A DNA stretch of 64,000 nucleotides from Parapedobacter koreensis (lineage in GTDB: Bacteria; Bacteroidota; Bacteroidia; Sphingobacteriales; Sphingobacteriaceae), in the NCBI RefSeq assembly GCF_900109365.1, contig NZ_FNZR01000001.1, positions 310,001 through 374,000 of the forward strand, given 5' to 3'. Positions 52,608 through 59,952 of the stretch are shown here, piece after piece. Within the stretch, counting starts at the first letter, position 1. Every line of letters begins with the position of its first letter. The position numbers were made by a program, and so were the translations under genes. Below the pieces are notes generated by a model, which worked only from the letters and a program-made list of their open reading frames with translations, made no database searches and was not told the DNA's origin.

Positions 52608-52964
52608 TTAGCCCATGCCGAAAAAACTTCTTAATACGGTGGCCACGATGACAAGGAAAATGCAGCTTCCAAACCATCCTGCGGCGATTTTGCTTGTGTC
52701 CGGCTCTCCTGCGTTCCACTTGTTGAAGACCTTGACCGCCCCGACCAAGCCGACGACCGCGCCGATGGCATACATCAGGTCAATGCCTGTGTCGAAGTAT
52801 CCGCGTACCCTGTCCGTGGCTTCGCGTATTCCCGCGTCGCCATCGCCTGAATCCTGCGCCCATGCTGCGGTAATGCCATAGAGGATATAGTAGGTGATGC
52901 AGGTAATGGCCATTAAAAGTTTGCCTGCAAGGATTTTCCGTTTCTGTGTTGGTTGCGTGTTCAT
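52608..52964 (-). CDS. traE: Conjugative transfer protein TraE (DUF4134, VirB2-like)
   Basis: From ATG 52964 the protein has 118 residues: a signal peptide cleaved near AAWAQDS, a short soluble segment (GIREATDRVRGYFDTGIDLM) and two membrane helices (GAVVGLVGAVKVFNKW; GSCIFLVIVATVLRSFFGMG). This matches the TraE/DUF4134 pilin-like family. The frame also opens at 53012 in an overlap with the upstream gene. Confidence 0.9.
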   Translation of the reverse strand: MNTQPTQKRKILAGKLLMAITCITYYILYGITAAWAQDSGDGDAGIREATDRVRGYFDTGIDLMYAIGAVVGLVGAVKVFNKWNAGEPDTSKIAAGWFGSCIFLVIVATVLRSFFGMG

Positions 52965-53002
52965 ATTCCTGGTTCTGATTATTTTGTTTTTGTTGCTGTT
53001 GG

Positions 53003-53506
53003 CTAATCCCATAAGTGTTGTTTTTCTTCCTCCGTGAGCGTAAAGGGCAGGTGGTCTTGAAGGTAGCTGGTAAGCGTTTCGAGCCGTCCGCTTTCGCGGA
53101 TGGCAGGGTATCTTGCTTTGAGGATGGTAAACATCTGATGAAAAGCCACTTTATCCCCTTCCTCACGCTTCAGCACCTCTGTGAGCAGCTTGATTTCCTG
53201 AAGGAAGTCGGATACGGTGCCGAGCATCTGTGTCTTGCTTTCCGCGTCTCGTTTGGGGGCGAACGTAAGGTCATCCGGGTCTATGTTTTCCATGCCTTCC
53301 GGCATAGACACGCTGCCTATCGGGTTATCTTCCTCTTCGTCGGGTGGCTCCGGTGGTTCAGGTTCCGTACGTTGGTCTTTCGGTTTTCCGGCGAATAAGC
53401 GGCCTATTTCCATTCGGAAGAATAACAGGATTACGGCTATGTACCATACTGCCGTGATGGCCGCTGCCGCGATTAGGAAATGTTCCCAGGTGAATTGCTG
53501 TAACAT
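53003..53506 (-). CDS. Membrane-anchored tra-operon protein
   Basis: Start at ATG 53506 gives 167 residues: an N-terminal membrane helix (FLIAAAAITAVWYIAVILLF), a proline/glutamate-rich linker (RTEPEPPEPPDEEED) and a helical C-terminal domain (DKVAFHQMFTILKARYPAIR). A frame extension to 53533 is possible. First gene of the tra operon; similar proteins precede traE on related elements, but no name is established. Confidence 0.7.
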   Translation of the reverse strand: MLQQFTWEHFLIAAAAITAVWYIAVILLFFRMEIGRLFAGKPKDQRTEPEPPEPPDEEEDNPIGSVSMPEGMENIDPDDLTFAPKRDAESKTQMLGTVSDFLQEIKLLTEVLKREEGDKVAFHQMFTILKARYPAIRESGRLETLTSYLQDHLPFTLTEEEKQHLWD

Positions 53507-53578
53507 GGTCGTTCCGTTTTTCCGGTACTCCATTGCACCGGATTACGGAAGCAAAATTCCCACGGATTGCGCGCCTCT

Positions 53579-53605
53579 TTTGGGTACTCTTGGGTAGTAC
53601 CCAAA
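53579..53605. promoter_or_regulatory. Inverted repeat upstream of the tra operon
   Basis: TTTGGGTAC (53579-53587) and GTACCCAAA (53597-53605) enclose TCTTGGGTA, itself a third partial copy. It lies 73 bases before the first tra gene and 63 bases after rteC, the expected place for a tra operon operator. Confidence 0.6.
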
Positions 53606-53667
53606 GATTTTAGGTAAGTGGCTGGGTTGTTTGTGGTTTAGGAATAGGTTGATTGATGCAAGTACTG

Positions 53668-54543
53668 TTATTTTCCCTGTCCGGGGCGGTATTCGTCGTC
53701 ACGGGTTATTCTATTGCGGATTGCATCCTGCATTTCGTCGGTATATTTTGTGGGGCTAAGCCGTTTTCTGGCTTTCATTTCGGCTAACCGTTTGGATGGC
53801 TTGCCGATGGTGACATTCAGGCTATTTTCAAGCCATTGGAAAATCTCGTTCAACGTGGCAGTTCCACCGTTGAGTTGGCGTGTGAGGTAAACCCCGTATC
53901 CAAGTTCCGCAAGGTGTATGGTATCCCCTGTCCATCGCATTTCGCCCATCTTTCTCCCTGTGGCAAACTCCCTTGGCCTGACTGGCCCCTTTTTCAGCAT
54001 GGAAAGTCGGTCGATGATGCGCTCTCGGAGCATTTCGTAGGCCATGAATTTGGCAAACAGGTAGTCTGCATAGGTGGAAAACTGCGGCTCCGGTTCCGGC
54101 CCCGGTGGGAGTAGCGCGCTGTCGTGACGGCCTCCACGTATGAAGTAAAGTTCATCGAGGTCACTGGCGTCCATTTTGAAATACTGATACTGGAATTGGT
54201 ATTGCCTGAAAAACCGTTCGATGTGGGATAGCTCACGTTTTAGGTATGTGGTCTGGGCATTTTTGCCTTCAAGCGGCATCCCTGTTTCCAGCGTGGCGAT
54301 TTCGTGGTAATAGATATGCCACCGGAAAAACTTTGGTTTAATGTGCTTGAAAAACCGGATTTCTTCTTCCGCTTCCGTGAATGGGTTGGTGGTGACGTGC
54401 CGTTTCAGGATTTCCATATACTTCTCCACGCAGCCGTGTGCATCCTTCATGCGCAATACGGGTGATGGTTCATTTACCTCTATGGCTGTGATCTCATCCT
54501 CGAAATGCTGGTATAGGTTGTCCAAAAATGCCATGTTTTCCAT
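53668..54543 (-). CDS. rteC: RteC-like regulator
   Basis: The 291-residue protein resembles RteC of CTnDOT, a DNA-binding activator of excision genes. The N-terminal half is helical with FFKHIKPKFFRWHIYYHEIA, and the motif QYQYFKMDASDLDELYFIRG matches the family. The C-terminal part (IHLAELGYGVYLTRQLNGGT) fits the RteC helix-turn-helix region. AGGAG stands 8 bases before the start. It is 130 bp upstream of the tra operon on the same strand. Confidence 0.85.
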   Translation of the reverse strand: MENMAFLDNLYQHFEDEITAIEVNEPSPVLRMKDAHGCVEKYMEILKRHVTTNPFTEAEEEIRFFKHIKPKFFRWHIYYHEIATLETGMPLEGKNAQTTYLKRELSHIERFFRQYQFQYQYFKMDASDLDELYFIRGGRHDSALLPPGPEPEPQFSTYADYLFAKFMAYEMLRERIIDRLSMLKKGPVRPREFATGRKMGEMRWTGDTIHLAELGYGVYLTRQLNGGTATLNEIFQWLENSLNVTIGKPSKRLAEMKARKRLSPTKYTDEMQDAIRNRITRDDEYRPGQGK

Positions 54544-54847
54544 CGGTGTTGCTCCTTTTCATTTTTCGGTAAATTTAATCTGCACTGATTTTGTGCTAAC
54601 GGAAAATAGGTTATGCAAAGAGATGGGTTTTTGCAACATCCGTCAAGTGGCATAGGTGGCATATCTTTTTATTAAATATGCATCGAATTTGGCTTTTTTA
54701 ACGCAAAGAAGCGGTTTTTAGGTGGCAAATAAAATGCTTGTTTTTTTTGATTTTTTTATAATTCGCTTTTGGGCATTATCTTTGGTGAAACTTTAGGGGA
54801 AAAAATTTAGCTGTTGAAGGGGCTTGTGTCTCTCAAATATTCTTGGG
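54544..54847. other. Divergent control region between rteC and the 54848 gene
   Basis: This 304-base AT-rich gap has no gene. It contains GTGGCA motifs at 54646-54652, 54655-54661 and 54721-54727 (the last in TTTTTAGGTGGCAAAT), and a promoter -7 box at 54777. The same motif recurs before the Crp-like gene and the MauE-like gene. Confidence 0.55.
54777..54784 (+). promoter_or_regulatory. Promoter -7 box of the 54848 gene
   Basis: TATCTTTG is a perfect TAnnTTTG match about 64 bases before the ATG. The upstream element is less clear (several TTTG in a T-rich stretch). Confidence 0.45.
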
Positions 54848-55084
54848 ATGGTTATGTTACCTTGTCGGCATCCAATATTGGATTCGCCCCTTTCGGAACT
54901 TCACGGGTTGTCTCCCGATTTCATTCGTAAAAGCAAGCAATTGGGATTTGATAATATCCGTCAGATGACCGACCGTGGTTGGGTTGAACTGACACGGATG
55001 AAGGGTTTTGATTATTGCTGGTTCAATGAGTTGGTGCGCTACATGAATGCGCATGGATTGCTCAACATGCTGGAAGATGGCTGA
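54848..55084 (+). CDS. Small helix-hairpin-helix protein (RNA polymerase alpha-CTD-like)
   Basis: From ATG 54848 the protein has 78 residues. LHGLSPDFIRKSKQLGFDNI followed by RQMTDRGWVELTRMKGFDYC resembles the helix-hairpin-helix module of RNA polymerase alpha C-terminal domains (motif S-x-R/K-x2-N-x-L-x5-I-x-T-x2-EL-x4-G). It likely binds DNA or polymerase. It is convergent with the gene at 55099. Function inferred only. Confidence 0.65.
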   Translation: MVMLPCRHPILDSPLSELHGLSPDFIRKSKQLGFDNIRQMTDRGWVELTRMKGFDYCWFNELVRYMNAHGLLNMLEDG

Positions 55085-55098
55085 TAGTTGGCAGGTGT

Positions 55099-56265
55099 TT
55101 ATTTGTTCTTCGGACGGCCAAAATGGTCATCGAGTATCCTTATCATTTGCGTGAGCACCGCGCGGATTTTATTTACTGTCTTGGATGTAGCGTGTTCCGG
55201 CCCGAAGCGGTTTTGCATATTTTTTATCGAGGGGTTGTCCGTCCTTTCGGTGCGGATGTGGTTGCTGATGAATGCATATAGCCGGGAGTGCAAGGCCGTT
55301 TTGATGAAGCCTACCTCAGTCATTAGCCACGCGAGTAGCAGAAGCCCTTCAATCGTGGTGGACACGCTGAAATAAAAACTGTTTCCGTTGTTGTCGTTTG
55401 GCCCCCGCCGTTGCTGGTTGGCGGAGTCCCGATTTCGTTTTAATCTGTCGAGTTCGGACATGATGCACCCTATAAAATAATCCCGGATATGTCCCGGTTT
55501 TGTATGGTAGGCCATTTTTGGCGTAATGCGTACCCGTTCCATTTTTTTGAGCAGCGCTTCCAGTTGTTCTTCCTTTTCCTCGAATGTCGTATTGGTAGCC
55601 GTGATCCGGTCGATGTAAGATACCATGTACCTGTAGAAACCGAGTTTATTTACATTGCAGCACACAAGGCTTTCGATGATTGAGATTGTTGCATCTTCTC
55701 CTGTTTTTTTGTGTTGGCCGATGGTGGTGTTGAGCTGGCTGGCAAGTTTGCCCCTGTAATGAAAATGTGCCCATGTGGAATTTTCGGGGTCGGTACTTTG
55801 TTCGTCGTAAAGCAGTTCGTTGACCAATTCGATTAAGTCTTTGTCAACTCCTATTTCTTTCAGCTTTTCGATGACTTCCGTGCCATCGCTTATATGCTCC
55901 CGTGGCATTCCTTCCGGGGTCGCAAGCGAATGGTCGAAATGGTCTGCATAGTGCTTGTATAGGTATTTAAGCACACTGATCAGCTTGCTGTTTATTTCCG
56001 CAAATACTGATGCTAAGGGGCTACCGCGTTTACTGTATTCAAGGAAAGCGGCATACGCCGTATCTGCTCTGGCTGTGAGTTGCAGTTGTGTCTGCCGAAT
56101 GAAGATGGCTAATGCTTCGTTGGTTGTTGAATCCGATATGCGCTGCTCTAATTTCGTTGGCAGGTAGTCGAGTACTTCATAAAGGGATTGTCTGTCGTCC
56201 GGTTGTACCTCTACATGGGCAGTGGTGGCATTGCCATATTTTTCCAAAAACTTGGTAAGCCTCAT
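55099..56265 (-). CDS. ICE protein of unknown function with RteC-like C-terminal part
   Basis: The protein has 388 residues from ATG 56265 (GGGAG five bases upstream); GTG 56280 with AAAGGAG is an alternative. The N-terminal two thirds are helical and unrecognised. The last 95 residues (YFSVSTTIEGLLLLAWLMTE, LYAFISNHIRTERTDNPS) resemble a C-terminal module often seen in Bacteroidota element regulators. The domain suggests a regulatory role, but this is not proven. Confidence 0.65.
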   Translation of the reverse strand: MRLTKFLEKYGNATTAHVEVQPDDRQSLYEVLDYLPTKLEQRISDSTTNEALAIFIRQTQLQLTARADTAYAAFLEYSKRGSPLASVFAEINSKLISVLKYLYKHYADHFDHSLATPEGMPREHISDGTEVIEKLKEIGVDKDLIELVNELLYDEQSTDPENSTWAHFHYRGKLASQLNTTIGQHKKTGEDATISIIESLVCCNVNKLGFYRYMVSYIDRITATNTTFEEKEEQLEALLKKMERVRITPKMAYHTKPGHIRDYFIGCIMSELDRLKRNRDSANQQRRGPNDNNGNSFYFSVSTTIEGLLLLAWLMTEVGFIKTALHSRLYAFISNHIRTERTDNPSIKNMQNRFGPEHATSKTVNKIRAVLTQMIRILDDHFGRPKNK

Positions 56266-56407
56266 TAAATCTCCCGTCACTTAGATACTCTCCTTTCATG
56301 GGTGCCGGGCAATTGCGGGTAAACTGCCCTGGTTGTGGATGTGTGCTGTTCATCCAACACAAAATAAAGCAATTTTGGCCTGAATGTCCAATTTATTTTT
56401 TTTACAA

Positions 56408-56491
56408 AGGTGCCACCTATTTGTTTGCTTTTTGATGCCGTTTACACAGTTTTTCACTATAGGTGGCAACTTTTGCCTAAAAATGTGCCAC
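56408..56491. promoter_or_regulatory. GTGGCA/TGCCAC motif cluster before the Crp-like gene
   Basis: AGGTGCCACCT (56408-56418, near-palindromic), GGTGGCA (56462-56468) and AAAAATGTGCCA (56479-56490) lie within 84 bases. The last 12-mer recurs exactly at 57269-57280. Confidence 0.55.
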
Positions 56492-56564
56492 TTGACAATG
56501 TTGTTGCATTTGTTTTCCTTTATCCTATTCTATTGTTGAAGGCCATGAAAACCTGTTGAATAAC

Positions 56565-57149
56565 ATGAAGACGCTTGGGGAACTGCTTTCCGATATTGGT
56601 TGTGATGCTGCTGTATACGAGCAGCTTTTGCCATTATTCAGGTTACAGCGCATGCCCCGTGGCATGGATTTGTCCCTTCGGCGTGGTTCATGGGATAATC
56701 TCGGTATTATATCGTCGGGATACCTTAGCGGCTATTTCCACCACAGTTTTGAAGACCATACACTTTGTGTCTTGGGGCCGGGCAAAACCCTACCCCCGCT
56801 TAATTTCTCCGGCGGTTTTCCACCTGATATTTTTTTGGAATCAGTCACCCGCGTTGAGTTGTATGTCCTTGACATCAATGCTGTCATATCACTTGGGCCT
56901 GAAATGCTGAGTGCTTCGTTATCGTTGCTGATGAAGTCTTATGACTGCATCATTGAGGAATTGATATTTTGGGCATCGGTTTCGCATTTGCCACGTGGGG
57001 AGTCGAGGTTTGGGGGTGTGGTGGGCCATGATGAGCTATTGGTCGGTGGCGTTCCCAATGACGTGCTTGCTTCTGCGACTCGCCTGAGTCTCCGGCATTT
57101 TATGCGCATCAAGAACGGTGAGAAAAAGGTGTTTCGCGAAAAAGCCTAA
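56565..57149 (+). CDS. Crp/Fnr-like transcription regulator
   Basis: From ATG 56565 the protein has 194 residues. The N-terminal part fits a cyclic-nucleotide-binding beta-roll (LRRGSWDNLGIISSGYLSGY, LGPGKTLPPLNF), followed by the long dimerisation helix. A short C-terminal helix-turn-helix remains (VGGVPNDVLASATRLSLRHF). It lacks clear ligand-contact residues, as is usual for the Bacteroidota branch. It may act on the GTGGCA motifs nearby. Confidence 0.7.
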   Translation: MKTLGELLSDIGCDAAVYEQLLPLFRLQRMPRGMDLSLRRGSWDNLGIISSGYLSGYFHHSFEDHTLCVLGPGKTLPPLNFSGGFPPDIFLESVTRVELYVLDINAVISLGPEMLSASLSLLMKSYDCIIEELIFWASVSHLPRGESRFGGVVGHDELLVGGVPNDVLASATRLSLRHFMRIKNGEKKVFREKA

Positions 57150-57229
57150 TCCATTTATTTTCCTCTCCGTTTTTCATCTGTTTAATTTTCAGTATAAATA
57201 TTCCTTTTTATGCCTGATCTATCTGGTAT

Positions 57230-57256
57230 TACATGCTTCCAGCATGCATTTTTTTT
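57230..57256 (+). terminator. Terminator of the Crp-like gene
   Basis: CATGCT (57232-57237) and AGCATG (57241-57246) form a short stem, followed by a run of eight T at 57249-57256. Confidence 0.6.
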
Positions 57257-57268
57257 CAATTTTGGCCC

Positions 57269-57320
57269 AAAAATGTGCCATATATGTCATACCTGCGGAT
57301 TGAATATCAACCTAATTTTG
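57269..57320 (+). promoter_or_regulatory. Promoter and activator-like site of the MauE-like gene
   Basis: AAAAATGTGCCA (57269-57280) lies 32 bases upstream of TAATTTTG (57313-57320), a perfect -7 box. The motif would be near -45, where activators bind; a good TTTG element is missing, as expected for an activated promoter. Confidence 0.5.
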
Positions 57321-57351
57321 TGATGTAAATCAAAGGGTAATTGAAAAGACA

Positions 57352-57864
57352 ATGAAAAAGGGAACGTGGTTGAATATTATATCGGGCTTGATTGCCATAA
57401 TGTTTTTTTATGCGGTCTATGTTCAGCTTTTTAATAGTGAACAGAAACTAAGTGAAAAGTTAAAGAATGTTTTTTCGGAAAACGCTGCTGGCATCTTGGC
57501 TTGGCTTATTCCCGCCATCCTAATTATCACCATAATTTTACTGGTTTACAAACACACAAGGTTGATTGGTTTTTGGGCCTCATTCAGTTTGTTGGTGGTT
57601 TTCAATGTTTACTTAATCCTGGTTATGGATAGGGTAGCTGTCGATGGGCAACTCAACTACGGGGGAATTTTAGACAATGTTGGTTTAGGCTGGCAAGTGG
57701 CACTCAATATCCTGTTTATTGCATTGGCAATACTTGGAATTTGGATTGAAAGATACGGGGCAGCTAAGAACCCCTCAAAACGAATGAGACACCTATGGTT
57801 TAACAAAAATTCTGATAAAAATTTAGAGGAAAAGAATTTGAATAAAAACGTAATGCAGGGTTAA
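57352..57864 (+). CDS. MauE/DoxX-like membrane protein without the usual cysteine motif
   Basis: The 170-residue protein has four membrane helices, and its pattern (LNIISGLIAIMFFYAVYVQL, ILAWLIPAILIITIILLVYK, LIGFWASFSLLVVFNVYLIL) fits MauE/DoxX redox-associated proteins. Where relatives carry a CSCGG-type motif, this protein has LNYGGIL, with no cysteine at all. The C-terminus is basic. It precedes a small secreted protein, with TlpA/SusD/SusC on the other strand. Confidence 0.7.
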   Translation: MKKGTWLNIISGLIAIMFFYAVYVQLFNSEQKLSEKLKNVFSENAAGILAWLIPAILIITIILLVYKHTRLIGFWASFSLLVVFNVYLILVMDRVAVDGQLNYGGILDNVGLGWQVALNILFIALAILGIWIERYGAAKNPSKRMRHLWFNKNSDKNLEEKNLNKNVMQG

Positions 57865-57974
57865 AGACCTCCCCTGCGCTGTGAGAAACAATTATAAATA
57901 TCCGTGATGATTAGGTCTCAAGGTCGGAACGGAAAAAACCGAAGTATTTTATACTTCAATTAATAAAAAATGTT

Positions 57975-58325
57975 ATGACTAAGTTATTAAAGAAAGTGAA
58001 TTTGTTCGCTTTGGTTAGCATGCTTACATTAGGACTTATTTTGTCTGCTTTTTCACCGGTGAAAAAAGTCGTCCCTGTTAAAAAAGTAGAGCCTTCTGAA
58101 AAAGCTGCGTTTCAGGAAACCCGTGGCATATTGGAAGACTATAGCTCAACTCATTGGCGGGTTACGCCGTCAGCCGTTTCAACGAGTAGCTGTAATGGAA
58201 CCGCAAGCTTTCCGTGTACAGGTACAGTTAATACTGCCGCTGTGACTGAGCCTGAAGCCGGAGTATTTATCGTCCCTAAGAGTCAGGTCACCAACACAGA
58301 TGGTGTTGGCCCATTTATCCCTTGA
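57975..58325 (+). CDS. Small exported two-cysteine protein (DUF6520-like)
   Basis: The 116-residue protein has a signal-like N-terminus (KVNLFALVSMLTLGLILSAF), a short lysine/valine repeat (VKKVVPVKKVEP) and a polar domain with only two cysteines, C73 and C81 (SSCNGTASFPCTGT), probably a disulfide. It resembles small proteins found beside MauE and TlpA genes in Bacteroidota. A hairpin (GAAGTAT/ATACTTC, 57941-57957) stands 17 bases before the start. A terminator follows. Confidence 0.7.
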   Translation: MTKLLKKVNLFALVSMLTLGLILSAFSPVKKVVPVKKVEPSEKAAFQETRGILEDYSSTHWRVTPSAVSTSSCNGTASFPCTGTVNTAAVTEPEAGVFIVPKSQVTNTDGVGPFIP

Positions 58326-58353
58326 GCATAAGGCGATAAAGTTGCATAGTAAT

Positions 58354-58400
58354 GTGGCAAGAAGATGTTGAAGACCTTAACTTCCTCTTGCCACTTTTTA
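58354..58400 (+). terminator. Terminator of the small exported protein gene
   Basis: GTGGCAAGA (58354-58362) and TCTTGCCAC (58386-58394) form a perfect 9-bp stem followed by TTTTT. The tlpA-like gene converges from the other side. Confidence 0.8.
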
Positions 58401-58411
58401 ATTAGAGAATA

Positions 58412-59926
58412 TTATTCTACGGAATTAAGAATTGATATCAATTGGTCTTTGGGCGGTCGGTCATTGTAAATCCCTACTAAATTGCCTTTGCTATCTATAA
58501 TCAAAATCGTTGGATATATATTTATATTGTAGTACTTAACAAACTCGTGCAATGTGCCTTCTCCATTTGTAAAAACATTGATTGTTTCTTTTGAAGAATA
58601 CAAGGCACTATTTACACTCTTAATCCAAGTATTGACGTTTTTATCAATAGATACTGATAGGAATTTGATTTTATCATTGTACCTAAACGACTGTTCGACA
58701 TGGGATAATGTATTTTGAAAATACGTGATACACCCACGGCAACCTGTAAACCAAAAATCAATCAACAATACTTGACCTTTTAAATCACCCAATTCAATTT
58801 CATGCCCTTCCAAATCGGTAAATTTAAAGGGGAATGCTGATGATCCTTTTAAGAATTTTAATGAATAATTTTTTAAAATCCCTTTCAAACCATCATCTGT
58901 GACGCCTGAGTAAATCTCGTCGTAAAAAGCAAATTGATTTTCAAATTTATCTCGGTATGTCAGTAACAGTAGGCAAAGCAATCGTTCGCGTTCTATAGCG
59001 GAATACTTATTTGAAATGCTATCGTATAATGATTCCGGCTTTTTAAGTCCTTGAATAAGTAATAGGTTTTTATGGTATTCGATTAGGCTCTCCAAGTAAA
59101 ATGGGGAATGAAATTGGATGTTCTGTAGCAGCAAGTCGTCATTGAGTGGTGAAAATCCTTCAGTGAAGATTTCTTTCAACTTGGGAAAACCGTTTTCCAT
59201 AGTTGAATCTGAAAGGACAAGCCATTTAAATTCCCAATACTTATCCAATTCTTGTTTTCCATAAATATCGGATTTCAATAGCGAATAAGCAAGCGTTGAA
59301 AGCTCATGTCGGTAGTCGTATAAAATTTCGAGACAAGCATCTTTTATTTTATCATGGCTATTCCCTTTGAAAAACCCATAATCTGATGTGAGTATACCTG
59401 AATCCTCTGAAACGTATGAGAGACTATCCATCCTAAATCGGCACTGATATTTTGCGAATCCCCTACCTTTAAATTCAGGCGTGTACTCGCTAAAGTTTTT
59501 AAATCCTGAAAAGTATTCACGGTTTCTTTTTGCATAGGCTTTCGGAAGTAAAGCATCTCTTTTTTTCATGGTGATCGTGATGTCGTCTCCATGTTCAAAT
59601 AGATAATAATAGAGCAGGCTTTTATCAGTACCCTGCTCCTTTTTACTTAAACAAAAATAGCCGAAATCGTTTTGGGGATTTATTGTAAACTTGAAACTTC
59701 CTGAATCATTTAGCGCAAAACTTTCCTCGTATGGTAAGTATTCAGCAACGGATACTCCTAAAAGACTGTTCCAATAGCGAAGAACGAAAGTGTCCTGTAA
59801 GTACTCCTTCTCTTCAAAATTTACAGTAATTGTTACACGGTTACTAAAAAGTTCAGTTGAAAATCCTGTTTTTGCCTCAATAGCAAGTATTATCAGTATG
59901 ATGGGAAATAAAGCAAGCTTTGCCAT
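58412..59926 (-). CDS. TlpA-like thioredoxin-fold protein
   Basis: The 504-residue exported protein (signal peptide MAKLALFPIILIILAIEAKT) has a large N-terminal domain without clear homology and a C-terminal thioredoxin domain (about 360-504). Its active site is CRGC at 396-399 in WFTGCRGC, and a cis-proline is seen in IYPTILII. TlpA-like proteins reduce disulfides in the periplasm. Last gene of the susC-susD-tlpA unit. Confidence 0.85.
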   Translation of the reverse strand: MAKLALFPIILIILAIEAKTGFSTELFSNRVTITVNFEEKEYLQDTFVLRYWNSLLGVSVAEYLPYEESFALNDSGSFKFTINPQNDFGYFCLSKKEQGTDKSLLYYYLFEHGDDITITMKKRDALLPKAYAKRNREYFSGFKNFSEYTPEFKGRGFAKYQCRFRMDSLSYVSEDSGILTSDYGFFKGNSHDKIKDACLEILYDYRHELSTLAYSLLKSDIYGKQELDKYWEFKWLVLSDSTMENGFPKLKEIFTEGFSPLNDDLLLQNIQFHSPFYLESLIEYHKNLLLIQGLKKPESLYDSISNKYSAIERERLLCLLLLTYRDKFENQFAFYDEIYSGVTDDGLKGILKNYSLKFLKGSSAFPFKFTDLEGHEIELGDLKGQVLLIDFWFTGCRGCITYFQNTLSHVEQSFRYNDKIKFLSVSIDKNVNTWIKSVNSALYSSKETINVFTNGEGTLHEFVKYYNINIYPTILIIDSKGNLVGIYNDRPPKDQLISILNSVE

Positions 59927-59952
59927 TTTCGACTTATTTAAATAGCTGATGA

